Of a stretch of 64,000 bases of DNA, positions 24,536-33,501 are shown in pieces. The position numbers and the translations under genes are program-made. Numbering within the stretch: position 1 is the stretch's first letter; each line of letters opens with the position of its first letter. Source of the DNA: JACKCR01 sp041390305 (lineage in GTDB: Bacteria; Eisenbacteria; RBG-16-71-46; CAIMUX01); NCBI GenBank assembly GCA_041390305.1, contig JAWKQE010000001.1, positions 186,001 through 250,000 of the forward strand, in the 5' to 3' direction. The notes beneath the pieces were generated by a model that saw only the letters and a list, made by a program, of their open reading frames with translations, did not search any database and was not told the DNA's origin.

Positions 24536-25783
24536 CTACAGCCCGAACTTCTCCACGATCTCCTTCTTCTTCAGCCCGAGGATCCCGTACTTCGCCCCGA
24601 CCTTCTTGAACGACTCGAGCGCCTTGGCGAGCGTCGGGATGTCGACGTCGGCCGTCATCTGGGTCCGAATGCGGGCGGCGCCGGCGGGGACGACGGGGAA
24701 GAAGAAGCCGATCACGTAGACGCCTTCCGCGAAGAGGTCGCGGGCGATGTCCTGGCTGAGTTTCGCGTTGTAGAGCATGATCGGGACGATCGGGCTCTCG
24801 CCGTCCTTGATGTCGAAGCCGGCTTCGGTGAGTCCCTTCCGCCAGAACGCGGTGTTCTCTTCGAGCTTGTCCCGGCGATCCGTGCTCGCTTCGAGGATAT
24901 CGAGCACCTTGATCGCGCCGGTGACGATCGACGGGGCGACGGCGTTGCTGAAGAGGTAGGGCCGTGCCTTCTGTCGACAGAGCTCGACGATCTCCTTGCG
25001 TCCGGAGACGCAGCCGCCGCTCGCGCCGCCGAGGGCCTTGCCGAGCGTGGTGGTGATGATGTCGATCCTGCCGTGGACGCCGAAGTGCTCGGGCACGCCG
25101 CGGCCGGTCTTGCCGATGAAGCCGGTGGAGTGGCACTCGTCGGTGAAGACCATGGCGTCGTACTTCTCGCCGAGGGCGACGATCTCGTCCATCGGGGCCA
25201 TGTCGCCGTCCATGGAGAAGACGCCGTCGGTGATGATGACGCGGGTGCGCTTGTCCTGGTGCTCCTGGAGCTTCTGCTCGAGGTGCTCCATGTTCGCGTG
25301 CTTGTAGGTGTCGTGCATCGCCTTCGAGAGGCGGATTCCGTCGACGATGCTCGCGTGGACGAGACGGTCCGAGATCATCACGTCTTCGGGGCCGAGGATC
25401 GCTTCGAATACGCCGGCGTTGGCGTCGAGGCAGCTCGCGAAGAGGATCGTGTCTTCCGTGCCGAGGAACTTCGTCAGGCGCTGCTCGAGCTCGCGGTGGA
25501 TGTCCTGGGTGCCGCAGATGAAGCGAACGCTCGACATGCCGTAGCCGTGGGAGTCGAGACCTTCGTGCGCGGCCTGGATCACCTCGGGGTGGCTCGAGAG
25601 GCCGAGGTAGTTGTTTGCGCAGAGGTTGATGACCTGCTTGACCGGCTGACCGGACGGATACTCGACGCCGATCGTGGACGACTGCGGAGTGTGGATGAAC
25701 CGCTCTTCCTTGTAGATCCCCTTCTCGCGGATCTCGTTCAGGTCTGAGCTGTAGCGGTCCTTGACGTTGCTCGAGTACGCCAT
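24536..25783 (-). CDS. kbl: Alpha-oxoamine synthase, Kbl-like (2-amino-3-ketobutyrate CoA ligase type)
   Basis: The protein has 415 residues; ATG at 25783 follows AGGAGG. The fold-type I PLP enzyme has Asp215/His218 (TDECHSTG) and the Schiff-base Lys249 (TTLGKALGG). The N-terminal KGIYKEERFI..PQ and CANNYLGLSSHP blocks resemble Kbl, which makes glycine and acetyl-CoA in threonine breakdown. However, an acyl carrier protein gene lies 156 bp upstream on the same strand and no threonine dehydrogenase is nearby. That pairing also occurs with serine-palmitoyltransferase-like enzymes, so condensation of an acyl-ACP with an amino acid is a serious alternative. The gene symbol is by resemblance only. 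Confidence 0.85.
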   Translation of the reverse strand: MAYSSNVKDRYSSDLNEIREKGIYKEERFIHTPQSSTIGVEYPSGQPVKQVINLCANNYLGLSSHPEVIQAAHEGLDSHGYGMSSVRFICGTQDIHRELEQRLTKFLGTEDTILFASCLDANAGVFEAILGPEDVMISDRLVHASIVDGIRLSKAMHDTYKHANMEHLEQKLQEHQDKRTRVIITDGVFSMDGDMAPMDEIVALGEKYDAMVFTDECHSTGFIGKTGRGVPEHFGVHGRIDIITTTLGKALGGASGGCVSGRKEIVELCRQKARPYLFSNAVAPSIVTGAIKVLDILEASTDRRDKLEENTAFWRKGLTEAGFDIKDGESPIVPIMLYNAKLSQDIARDLFAEGVYVIGFFFPVVPAGAARIRTQMTADVDIPTLAKALESFKKVGAKYGILGLKKKEIVEKFGL

Positions 25784-25939
25784 GCGGCGCCTCCTTCCTT
25801 CCTGCCGTTTCACGCGGCTGCTGGTCGCCGGCGACGGGCCGAGTGGCTCGGCGGCGAACCTCGGGACCCGTCCGTTCGAGGACGCGTTGCCCGGTCTTGT
25901 CTTGGTGGCCCGATGGGCGAAGGGCGGCGAGGTCTCGAC

Positions 25940-26182
25940 CTACTTCCGGTGCTTCTCGACCAGCACCATGATCTTGGTCACGGTGTCGAACGCTTCCGGA
26001 GTGGCTTCGTCGTCGGGAATGCTGATCGAGTACTTCTTCTCCAGGAACCGCTTCAAGCTGACCATGCTGAAGCTGTCGACGATGCCGCTCGAGATGAGGG
26101 GCGTGTTCTCGTCGAGATCGATGTCATCGTCATCGTCTTCCAGGTACTCGTTGCGGATGTATTCCAGGATCACGTCCTTCAT
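25940..26182 (-). CDS. Acyl carrier protein
   Basis: The protein has 80 residues, acidic, with a run of five Asp near residue 16. The phosphopantetheine attachment Ser37 lies in IVDSFSM, a variant of the usual DSL. The helix pattern MKDVILEYIRNEYL...MVSLKRFLEKKYSISIPDDEA fits ACP. It is upstream of the alpha-oxoamine synthase on the same strand, so it is probably a dedicated carrier for that enzyme rather than the fatty-acid-synthesis ACP. An AcpS at 45.97 kb could activate it. Confidence 0.88.
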   Translation of the reverse strand: MKDVILEYIRNEYLEDDDDDIDLDENTPLISSGIVDSFSMVSLKRFLEKKYSISIPDDEATPEAFDTVTKIMVLVEKHRK

Positions 26183-26488
26183 GCTCTTGAGTCTCCTGAC
26201 ACCCCCCGAACCGGGCGGGCGGAAGCGGTTCGAAACCAACCCGGCGATCCTATCGCCAGGGCGGAGACGGGTGAAGCGTTGTGTGGGTAGGGGTTCCCGT
26301 AGTGGGGGGCGGATCCCCCGGCGCTGGTCGGCTTGGCCGGCAGGTGTCGGCCCCGCTGGTGCGCCGGCACGCCAGCCGAAGGGAAGGAACGAGCGCTGGC
26401 TGCGGTGCCTCGGGACCGGCCGGAAGGCAGTCCGGTGCGTGGGGTGCTGCCGGGCCAGCCTGAGGATAGCCCGGGCCATGACGGCGAT
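26183..26488. other. Intergenic, 306 bp
   Basis: Very GC-rich, no gene-like frame. It holds the presumed promoter of the ACP gene. No clear terminator for the ATPase gene was found. Confidence 0.4.
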
Positions 26489-27649
26489 TCAGTCCGCCGC
26501 CCACAGGCCCCGGTCGACTTCTTCCACGAACCGTCCGAATGGGACGACGTCGATTCCGGCCTCGTGCCGGTACTCCCGGTCGCCGAGGTAGACGACCATC
26601 CGTCGGGTGACTCCTGGGAGTTCGTGGATGGCCTTGAGTCCGGCGAAGCAGGAGGAGTCGAGTCGATCCCGGGCCTTCACCTCGATGGCCAGGAACCGGT
26701 CTCCCCGCTGGAGGAGGAAGTCGACCTCGGTCGCGTCCTTTCCAACCGCCCAGTAGTAGAGCTCGTCGTAGAGCTCGCGGCCGAGCTGGTTGTAAGCGCG
26801 AAGGATCTGTGCGATGAGCCCCTCGAAGAGGCTGCCCTTTTCCTCGGACGACGGAGGGTGGAGCTGCTTCTTGGCGGCCCGGGCGACACCGTTGTCGAGC
26901 CAGTAGAGCTTGGGGTGCTTCCGCTCCTTGACTCGAAGACGTCCCTCGAACGCCCGGAGCCGGAAGGTGATGAGCGTGTCCTCGAGGATGTCTAGGTAGC
27001 CCTGGACCGTGCTCCTCGCGACCCCGGCGTCCCGCGCAAGGCCTTCGATGTTGAGGACCTGACCGTGAAAGAGTGCGGCGATCGGGAGGAATCGTGCGAA
27101 TCCGGGGAGGTTCCGCACGAGGGCTTCCGCCTGGATCTCCTCCTTCAGATAGAGCTGCACATAGGCTTCCAGTTGCTCCCGCTTCGAGGGAGCGTTCCAT
27201 ATGAGCGGCAGGCTGCCGAAGGTGAGCACCTCCTCTAGGTCGTACTCGGAGCCAAGCTCGGAAGGGAGGAACGGCGACAACGTCCGCTGGAGAGCTCGGC
27301 CGCCGAGCAGGTTCACTCCGGCCCGTCGCAGCTTCCGCGCGCTGGATCCGAGGAGAAGGAATCGAACTCCTCGTTCTTCGATGAGTGAGTGGACCTCGTT
27401 TAGCAGTGCCGGGAGGCGCTGGATCTCGTCGACGACCACCCAGTCTTCCGAGGCTACGTCTGCAAGCTCACGTCGGAAGAGACGGGGATCGGCCAGGTGC
27501 TCCTGATAGACCGCCTCCCTCAGCAGGTCGACTCGGCGCGCATCGGGGAACTCATGCGCGGCCCACGTGGTCTTGCCCACACCTCGCATTCCGAAGAGGA
27601 AGAAGCTCGTGGACGGCGCAAGGAGCAGTCGCTTCACTTCCGTAACCAT
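26489..27649 (-). CDS. AAA_14 / DUF4143 ATPase, copy 3
   Basis: The protein has 386 residues from the ATG at 27649. Walker A GMRGVGKTT is at 20-28, Walker B VVVDE, sensor LGSSARKLRR. The GLARDAGVARSTVQGYLDIL winged-helix-like stretch and EVDFLL...LAIEVKA at the C-terminus follow. It is more divergent than copies 1 and 2 are from each other: M-R-G-V replaces P/A-R-Q-T in the P-loop, and the DUF4143 part differs. A long inverted repeat spans its start codon. Confidence 0.85.
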   Translation of the reverse strand: MVTEVKRLLLAPSTSFFLFGMRGVGKTTWAAHEFPDARRVDLLREAVYQEHLADPRLFRRELADVASEDWVVVDEIQRLPALLNEVHSLIEERGVRFLLLGSSARKLRRAGVNLLGGRALQRTLSPFLPSELGSEYDLEEVLTFGSLPLIWNAPSKREQLEAYVQLYLKEEIQAEALVRNLPGFARFLPIAALFHGQVLNIEGLARDAGVARSTVQGYLDILEDTLITFRLRAFEGRLRVKERKHPKLYWLDNGVARAAKKQLHPPSSEEKGSLFEGLIAQILRAYNQLGRELYDELYYWAVGKDATEVDFLLQRGDRFLAIEVKARDRLDSSCFAGLKAIHELPGVTRRMVVYLGDREYRHEAGIDVVPFGRFVEEVDRGLWAAD

Positions 27650-27682
27650 GTCGTTGATTTTGCCTCCATTTCGACGACATGG
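27646..27682. promoter_or_regulatory. Inverted repeat spanning start of AAA_14 copy 3
   Basis: CCATGTCGT and ACGACATGG are perfect 9-bp arms around a 19-bp spacer. One arm includes the ATG. In mRNA it would sequester the start codon if transcription begins upstream; as DNA it could be an operator. Confidence 0.55.
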
Positions 27683-27781
27683 CAACGAAAGTGGCTATTT
27701 CTTTCTACGAGAGATACTTAGACCAATGGCCAGTTCGTTGGGCGCTCTCAACGGGAGCTGGCCGGGCGGGGGATTCGGAGG

Positions 27782-30343
27782 TCAGCGTTGCACGACGATG
27801 CGCGTGCCACCGACAAACCGAGCCTGTCGATCGTTCCGATTGACGAAGTAGACACCCGATGGAACCGGGATGCCCCGATCGTCTCGGGTATCCCAGTGGA
27901 CCTCGCCGACCGCCCTGGTCGGGCCGTTGGGGGCGTTGCCCGAGCGACCTTCGAGCGTGCGAATGACTCTGCCCTGGGCGTCGAAGATCCTGATGGATAG
28001 AGAGTTACTACGCGTGTCGGCGCCCGTGGCCCCGCTCCAAACGACGCCTACCGGGTCGTCGGCATCGCCCACGAGGCCGCCCCCGCTCACGACGTCACCC
28101 GTGCCATCCCCGGACCACGTCCAACGGATCGTCGTCCCTTCGGATCGCGCCGGGTTGGGAGCGACGAGGAGCGACCAACCGGAGCCGCCGGTTCCGGCCA
28201 CCCCGCCCGGCCCGGAGCCGATCGCGACGTCGCTGGCCCCGATCTCCGTGGCCATCCGGAGCACGCGCTCGCTCGGGTCGTGGTAGGAGACGCGGGCGAG
28301 TCCGTCGCTGCCGAACGCGACCGACGGGAACCGGCCGACGGTCTCGTTCGTGTCGATCGCGCCGGTCTCCCAGGTGCCGCCGTCGCGAAGGGCGTAGCGA
28401 AGGTCCTTGCCGTTGGGATCGTAGTAGGCGATGCGAGGCTCCCCGTTCGGACCGATCGCGATCGACGACTCCCATGTTCCGAAGAGGCCGGTGTCCACGA
28501 CTTCCACGCTCCAGCCGCCGCCGCTGCTCGGACGGATGCCGTAGTAGAGCTCACCTGTGTCGCGACGGAGGAAGCTCGCGTGGAGGTCGTCCATCGCGTC
28601 CACCACGATGTCGTTGCCGTAGCCGTTGAACTGCATGTTCGTGACGTTCTCGCCCTGCCACCCCCCGTTGTCTCTCCACACATGACGGAGGAACGAGCCC
28701 CACCGATGGAGGATGTGAGGCTCGCTCGCGGAGTCGCAGGCGATTGCGGTGTCGTAGCCGGCGTCACCGGATCCGTCGACGGGGAGGAGCGACCACGACC
28801 CGTTGACGAACTCCGCGAACCGACACGTGCCGCCGAGCGGGTCGCGGTAGCTGATCATCGGCGTGCCGTCAGCCGCGATCGCGAGGTCGCACTGGCCGTC
28901 GGTGCGGCCTCCGTCGACGATCTCGCTCGACCAGGTGCCGCTCTTCGAGGCATAGAGGATGTCGTCGCTCATCGCGTCGTAGTAGGCGATGTGCGGATCG
29001 CCCGATCCGTCCAGGGCGAGCGACGCGAAGAATCCGGTGGACGTGCCGGTGTCGACGAGTTCGATGTCCCAGTCCGTACCGTTCCACGATGCGAACCGGA
29101 GGTCCTCGTGCACGGCGTCCTGGTAGGCGATGCGCGGCGAGTTCGCGGAGCCCGTGCCGGAGCCGGCCGAAGGGCCGAGCGCGAGCGAGCTGTACGGGCC
29201 GACGTCACCGCCTTCGTCGAGTGTCTGGTAGCCCCACCTTCCGGCGCTGTACGTCGCGAGCTCCAGGCTGGTGTTCGCCGTGGAGTAGTAGGCGATCGCG
29301 CGCGAGCTGCCGGCGAGGTTGGACGGGAGGAGGCCGGTCACGGCGGCATTGTCGACAGTCTCGAGATCCCAGCTCGCACCGTTCCGAACCGCGAGGCGCA
29401 GGGTTCCGTTCGTTGCGTCTTCGTAGGCGATCTCGGGGTTCGTACCGTCGAGGGCGATCGAGGCATGGCCACCCACATCGCCTGCGGAGTCCACGGTCTC
29501 CGTGCTCCAGGACGTCCGGAACTTCGCGTAGCGCAGGTCATCAGTCGCGCCGCCGACGGAGTACGCGATGTGGATCTCGTTCCCCGGTGTGATGGCTATC
29601 GATGTGAACTGTCCGACGGTCAAGCCACTGTCGACGGTCTCTCTCGTCCAGGTGCCGTTGGTGTTGCGGAACGCGTGACGAAGCATGTGGACGCCATCGA
29701 ACTGGTCGTACGAGATGTGGGGACGACCCATGGAGTCGAGTGCGATCGATGCGGCCGCGCCCGTGTTGCCCGCCGTCTCGACCGTCTCGACGACCCAGCT
29801 GCCGGTCGCCTTGGTCGCGTAGAGCAGGTCGACCGACGGCGTGTAGTGCATGGACACGTGTGGCGCGTCCTGGGCGTCGAGCACCAGGTCCATCGCCGCT
29901 ACACCCGTCTGGGGGAGGGTTTCAAACGCCCAGACGCCGTTGGATCGCACGGCGTACTTTGCACGTGAGTTGGAGACGTCCCGATAGAGGATGTGCGGCT
30001 CATCGTTCGAATCCAACGCAAGCGTGGAGAACCAACCGCACCAGGACGACGCATCGACGGTCTCGAAGTGCCACTCGCCGCCGGACTGCCAGGCGTAGCG
30101 AAGTCCCTCGAGGTCCGAGTCGTAGTAGGCGACATGGAGGTTGCCGGAGGAGTCGCGTCGGAGCGAGGCGTAGAGGCCGGTGTCTCCGCTCCCGGCATCG
30201 ACGATCTCGGAGTCGAAGGCGGGGATCGCGGCGAGGGCGGGACGTGCCCCCAACAGCGAGGAACCCAGCAAAGCGACGAGAGACGGGACGCCCACAGCCA
30301 CCCAGAATGCACTGCGGACGAGATGATGGATACGACGGTGCAT
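27782..30343 (-). CDS. Secreted repeat-propeller protein with FlgD tail
   Basis: The protein has 853 residues; ATG at 30343 follows GAGGAG. After a signal peptide (ending ARPALA) come about 15 repeats of ~48 residues with the pattern [ET/E]-[VIL]-V-D-x-G-x-x-[GT]-x-[FY]-x-S-[IL]-A-[LI]-D-x-x-x-x-P-H-I-[AS]-Y-Y-D-x-x-x-x-x-L-R-Y-A. Each could be a propeller blade. The C-terminal FlgD-like domain starts at LVAPNPARSE and ends GGTRIVVQR. No catalytic residues stand out; a binding or display role at the surface is likely. Confidence 0.82.
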   Translation of the reverse strand: MHRRIHHLVRSAFWVAVGVPSLVALLGSSLLGARPALAAIPAFDSEIVDAGSGDTGLYASLRRDSSGNLHVAYYDSDLEGLRYAWQSGGEWHFETVDASSWCGWFSTLALDSNDEPHILYRDVSNSRAKYAVRSNGVWAFETLPQTGVAAMDLVLDAQDAPHVSMHYTPSVDLLYATKATGSWVVETVETAGNTGAAASIALDSMGRPHISYDQFDGVHMLRHAFRNTNGTWTRETVDSGLTVGQFTSIAITPGNEIHIAYSVGGATDDLRYAKFRTSWSTETVDSAGDVGGHASIALDGTNPEIAYEDATNGTLRLAVRNGASWDLETVDNAAVTGLLPSNLAGSSRAIAYYSTANTSLELATYSAGRWGYQTLDEGGDVGPYSSLALGPSAGSGTGSANSPRIAYQDAVHEDLRFASWNGTDWDIELVDTGTSTGFFASLALDGSGDPHIAYYDAMSDDILYASKSGTWSSEIVDGGRTDGQCDLAIAADGTPMISYRDPLGGTCRFAEFVNGSWSLLPVDGSGDAGYDTAIACDSASEPHILHRWGSFLRHVWRDNGGWQGENVTNMQFNGYGNDIVVDAMDDLHASFLRRDTGELYYGIRPSSGGGWSVEVVDTGLFGTWESSIAIGPNGEPRIAYYDPNGKDLRYALRDGGTWETGAIDTNETVGRFPSVAFGSDGLARVSYHDPSERVLRMATEIGASDVAIGSGPGGVAGTGGSGWSLLVAPNPARSEGTTIRWTWSGDGTGDVVSGGGLVGDADDPVGVVWSGATGADTRSNSLSIRIFDAQGRVIRTLEGRSGNAPNGPTRAVGEVHWDTRDDRGIPVPSGVYFVNRNDRQARFVGGTRIVVQR

Positions 30344-30486
30344 GGCAGGACTCCTCGTGAGGTTGGGTCGTACCTCTAGAACACCGATTCGGGAACGGAT
30401 CGCACAGGGGAACCGCCGAGGGTGGCACCGACCGGGGGTCTCAGCCAACGACTTGTGCCGGGGGACTCGAGACCTGCAGGTCCGAG

Positions 30487-30510
30487 GCGGCTCCGTGTTC
30501 CCGGAGCCGC
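30487..30510 (-). terminator. Strong hairpin after LRR gene 2
   Basis: GCGGCTCCG-TGTTCC-CGGAGCCGC has perfect 9-bp arms, 29 bp past the stop of the LRR lipoprotein gene on the minus strand, and also precedes the repeat-propeller gene. No T-tract. Confidence 0.55.
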
Positions 30511-30538
30511 AGACTACCCGCCCGCCGCCCGCGAGGAC

Positions 30539-32122
30539 TCAGCGCAGGCACTCCGCATTCGAGTCCAGTGTGGTCGTCCCCGTAACCTCAACCTGGGACA
30601 ACCATTCGTCGATTGCGCTCTGACAGAGATTCCCGTTGCGGGTGACTTCGAGGCTCCCGGACACCAGCTCCAAGTTGCTGAGGCCCGCGAGCGAGACGAG
30701 CGCATCGTCGTTCCGGAGCCACAGGTGGTCCAGGGAAGTGACGCGGCCGAGTCCGCTCAGGCTGGTGATGCCGGGGCAATCTCGAATCTCCAGGTGGGAG
30801 CGGATCTCGGTCCCGGCCAGTGGCTCGAGCGATTCCAGCGCAGGTTGATTCTGGAGGACGAGAGCCTGGAGAACTTCGGCGCCGCCCAGTGCCGTCAGGT
30901 CGTAGAGGCCGATGTTGTCCGTCAGCTGGATCAGCTGCAGCGTGTCGGCGTAGGTGAGCGCCGGGAGTGCGGACACAGGCATCCGTTCGAGCTTCAGCGA
31001 GACGATTGGAGGAAGTGTCCCGCCCCGGTAGTCCATGAACGCACTCATGTCGGTGAGGGCGATCCCACCGAGCTCGGTCAGGTTCTCGAGACCGGTGAAC
31101 CGGAGGAAGTTGGGGCAGGACGTGAGCCTCAGCTCTCCCAACCGCTCGAGCGAGGCGAGGCCGGCGAGGTTGTTGAGTGCTGGGCACTCCACGATCTCGA
31201 TGGCCTCTGCCTCACGCAGGGATCCCAGGCCCGCGAGGCTCTGGAGGAGAGGGAGGGCGCGGAACGAGGCCGTCGTCAGGCTCGTGACACCGTCCATGCC
31301 TTCCAGACTCACCAGCGCCTGGTTTTGGACCGTGAACGACCCCAGCTCTTCGAGCGATTCCAGTCCCTCCAGCGTACCCAATTGCGCGTTCTCTTCGATG
31401 ACGAGAGCGGACAAGGTGCGGAGCGACTCGAGACCTGTGAGGCTCTCGAGCGAAGGGTTCCCCCGCACGGAAAGCGTCCCAGCCGTACGCAGATCGCCCA
31501 AGCCCCGCAGATCGGGAAGGACTGCATTCGAGAGGAGGATCAGCCGGTCCGCGGCAGCGAGAGACAACAACCCTTCGACACTCGTGAGCGACGGGTTCCA
31601 GTCGACCTGGAGAGTGCCGACGGACTCCAAGGCCGCGAGTCCACCGAGATCCTGCAGACCGTTGTTCTCCGAGATCTCGATCGTTTCCGCGAGCTGCAGC
31701 GATTCGAGACCGGAGAGGTCGTCGAGGCCACTACACCGATAGACCTGGAGTACGCCGGCCTCGTGAAGTGCTCCGAGCCCTCGGAGATCGCCGAGAGCGT
31801 CACAGGCGTCGAAGCGCAGGTTCGCAGCGTACTCGAGGTCCGAGAGGGGAGACAGGTCGAGGATTCCCGTTCCCCGGAGTTCGAGTGAGCCGTGGATTCG
31901 CCGCACGCCGCGGAGGTTCTCGAGCTGTTCCTGGCTCTCGAGTCTGTAGCTACCGGGAAGGTCCAGCGTTCCGACGATCTCGGTCACGTCCTTCCCGCAA
32001 CCGGCAGACCCGACGACGAGCAGGGTCCCGAGCACGAGAAGCACGACGGTGGGTGCCGGGCGCGGCGAGAGGTACTGGTGCGGCCAGTGCGACCGGCGTA
32101 GACGCGTCGTCAGCGAATGCAT
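30539..32122 (-). CDS. LRR-like (receptor-L-type) lipoprotein 2
   Basis: The protein has 527 residues. A signal peptide ends at a lipobox (VGSAGC), so the protein is probably lipid-anchored. Some 17 leucine-rich-type repeats of ~23 residues follow, with the pattern L-x-x-L-x-G-L-x-x-L-x-x-[AL]-x-x-[LI]-x-[IV]-x-x-[NC]. It starts and ends like its neighbour: V-T-E-I-V-G-T...LENLRGV near the N-terminus and LCQSAIDEWLSQ...NAECLR at the C-terminus. Its ATG overlaps the stop of the upstream paralogue by 13 bases, so the two are coupled. Confidence 0.82.
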   Translation of the reverse strand: MHSLTTRLRRSHWPHQYLSPRPAPTVVLLVLGTLLVVGSAGCGKDVTEIVGTLDLPGSYRLESQEQLENLRGVRRIHGSLELRGTGILDLSPLSDLEYAANLRFDACDALGDLRGLGALHEAGVLQVYRCSGLDDLSGLESLQLAETIEISENNGLQDLGGLAALESVGTLQVDWNPSLTSVEGLLSLAAADRLILLSNAVLPDLRGLGDLRTAGTLSVRGNPSLESLTGLESLRTLSALVIEENAQLGTLEGLESLEELGSFTVQNQALVSLEGMDGVTSLTTASFRALPLLQSLAGLGSLREAEAIEIVECPALNNLAGLASLERLGELRLTSCPNFLRFTGLENLTELGGIALTDMSAFMDYRGGTLPPIVSLKLERMPVSALPALTYADTLQLIQLTDNIGLYDLTALGGAEVLQALVLQNQPALESLEPLAGTEIRSHLEIRDCPGITSLSGLGRVTSLDHLWLRNDDALVSLAGLSNLELVSGSLEVTRNGNLCQSAIDEWLSQVEVTGTTTLDSNAECLR

Positions 32123-33402
32123 TCGGCGTTGTCCCGGATGTCGAGGAAGACCGTCGAGGGGAGCTGCGCGGCCCAGGTCTCGGCGTCGCTCTGACAGAGC
32201 GACGGGTTCCCGCGAACGCCCCCGCCGTACGTCACCTCTTGCAGATTGTCCAGCCCGGCCATCGACTCGAGACTCTCGTTGTTGTCGATCGAGAGACCCA
32301 GAAGAGACGTGATCGACTCCAGCCCACGTAGATCGACGAGAGACGGATTCGCGTACACAAGGACGCTCGTCTCCACCGAGACTCCGGTGAGGGGCGCGAG
32401 CGTGGTCAGGGCCGGGTTTGCTGCGATGTCGAGCCGGTCGATCGAGTGCGCGGCGGCGAGTCCGGAAAGGTCCATCAAGTGGTCGTTCGCCGCGACAGAG
32501 ACGGTCCCCATGGAATCGGCCGGTGTGAGTCCGGCGGTGCTCAGGAGTGAAGTCTGCGTGATTTCCAGTTCTCGAACCGTTCCTCCGAACCCGGCCAGAG
32601 AGACAAGTCCGACATCGTATAGGATCCTGAGGCCGTCGCAGGACACCAGTTCCTCGAGCCCCGAGAGATCGGAGAGTGCCAGCGGGCCGACCAGGGACAA
32701 GTTTCCCAGCCTTCGCAGGGTGGGAGCACCGGAAAGAGAAGACAGGGAGTCGCAGTACGACAGCGCGAAGATGGTGGCCACTTCCTCCAGCCGGTCGAGC
32801 CCCTCCAGGTTACGAATCGGCACGTCGGAAAGGGAGAGCTGGTCCACCTCCATCAGATTGTCGAGACCTCGAAGACTGGAGAGTGAGCTACACCTCGAGA
32901 TAGTGAGCCTGGAGGGGACACTCTCGATGCCCTCGAACCCACGCAGATCCTCGAGCAGAGGGCACATGTCGATCCACGAGGATTGCTCGATCCGCCTGAG
33001 TGAGTGCAGGCCCGCAATGCTCCGGAGCGAAGCCAAGTCGCGCAGCTCCAAGTACACCAGAGAAGTCAGCGACTCCAGGCCGTCGAGCGTCTCGAGGTCC
33101 GGGCAGCCTCGCACGATGAGGGATCGCATCTGTGCGAGGCCCTCGAGCGGCGAGAGGTCCCGGATGTCGCAGTTTCCCTCCTGGTCCGGGACGAGGGCGA
33201 GACCGCCCTGGATCTCGACGACTCCGCGCAGACGCTCGACGTCCTCCTGCGTGTGGATCGCGACGCCTGTTGGGATGACCGTCACGCCCTCGATACGCGT
33301 GACCTCTTCCTTACACCCGAGAAGGATGATCGCGAGGATCAAGGAGGAGAGGAGGGAAACACGAGCAGTGCTGCGCCCGTTGGGGCGGAGAAGACACGGC
33401 AA
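32110..33402 (-). CDS. LRR-like (receptor-L-type) lipoprotein 1
   Basis: The protein has 430 residues from a TTG at 33402 after GGAGG, which gives a normal signal peptide ending at lipobox ILLGC; the longer ATG start at 33471 would add ~23 residues before it. About 14 L-x-G-L-type repeats follow. Like the next gene, it begins with V-T-R-I-E-G-V...VERLRGV and ends with LCQSDAETWAAQ...NAECIR. Conserved ends with divergent middle repeats imply duplication followed by repeat turnover. A binding function at the cell surface is inferred. Confidence 0.8.
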   Translation of the reverse strand: MPCLLRPNGRSTARVSLLSSLILAIILLGCKEEVTRIEGVTVIPTGVAIHTQEDVERLRGVVEIQGGLALVPDQEGNCDIRDLSPLEGLAQMRSLIVRGCPDLETLDGLESLTSLVYLELRDLASLRSIAGLHSLRRIEQSSWIDMCPLLEDLRGFEGIESVPSRLTISRCSSLSSLRGLDNLMEVDQLSLSDVPIRNLEGLDRLEEVATIFALSYCDSLSSLSGAPTLRRLGNLSLVGPLALSDLSGLEELVSCDGLRILYDVGLVSLAGFGGTVRELEITQTSLLSTAGLTPADSMGTVSVAANDHLMDLSGLAAAHSIDRLDIAANPALTTLAPLTGVSVETSVLVYANPSLVDLRGLESITSLLGLSIDNNESLESMAGLDNLQEVTYGGGVRGNPSLCQSDAETWAAQLPSTVFLDIRDNAECIR

Positions 33403-33501
33403 TGCGACCTCCGAGCATGAATGCGTGACCGAGCTGGACGCATTGTACACACAGCGGACGGGCATGTACACCTGACGCTGCGTGCCTGAGGTTCCTCGTG
33501 A

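Noticed and set aside
28280..29968. Plus-strand frame of ~560 codons inside the repeat-propeller gene
   Set aside because: Its own periodicity copies that of the sense repeats; no signal peptide or motif.
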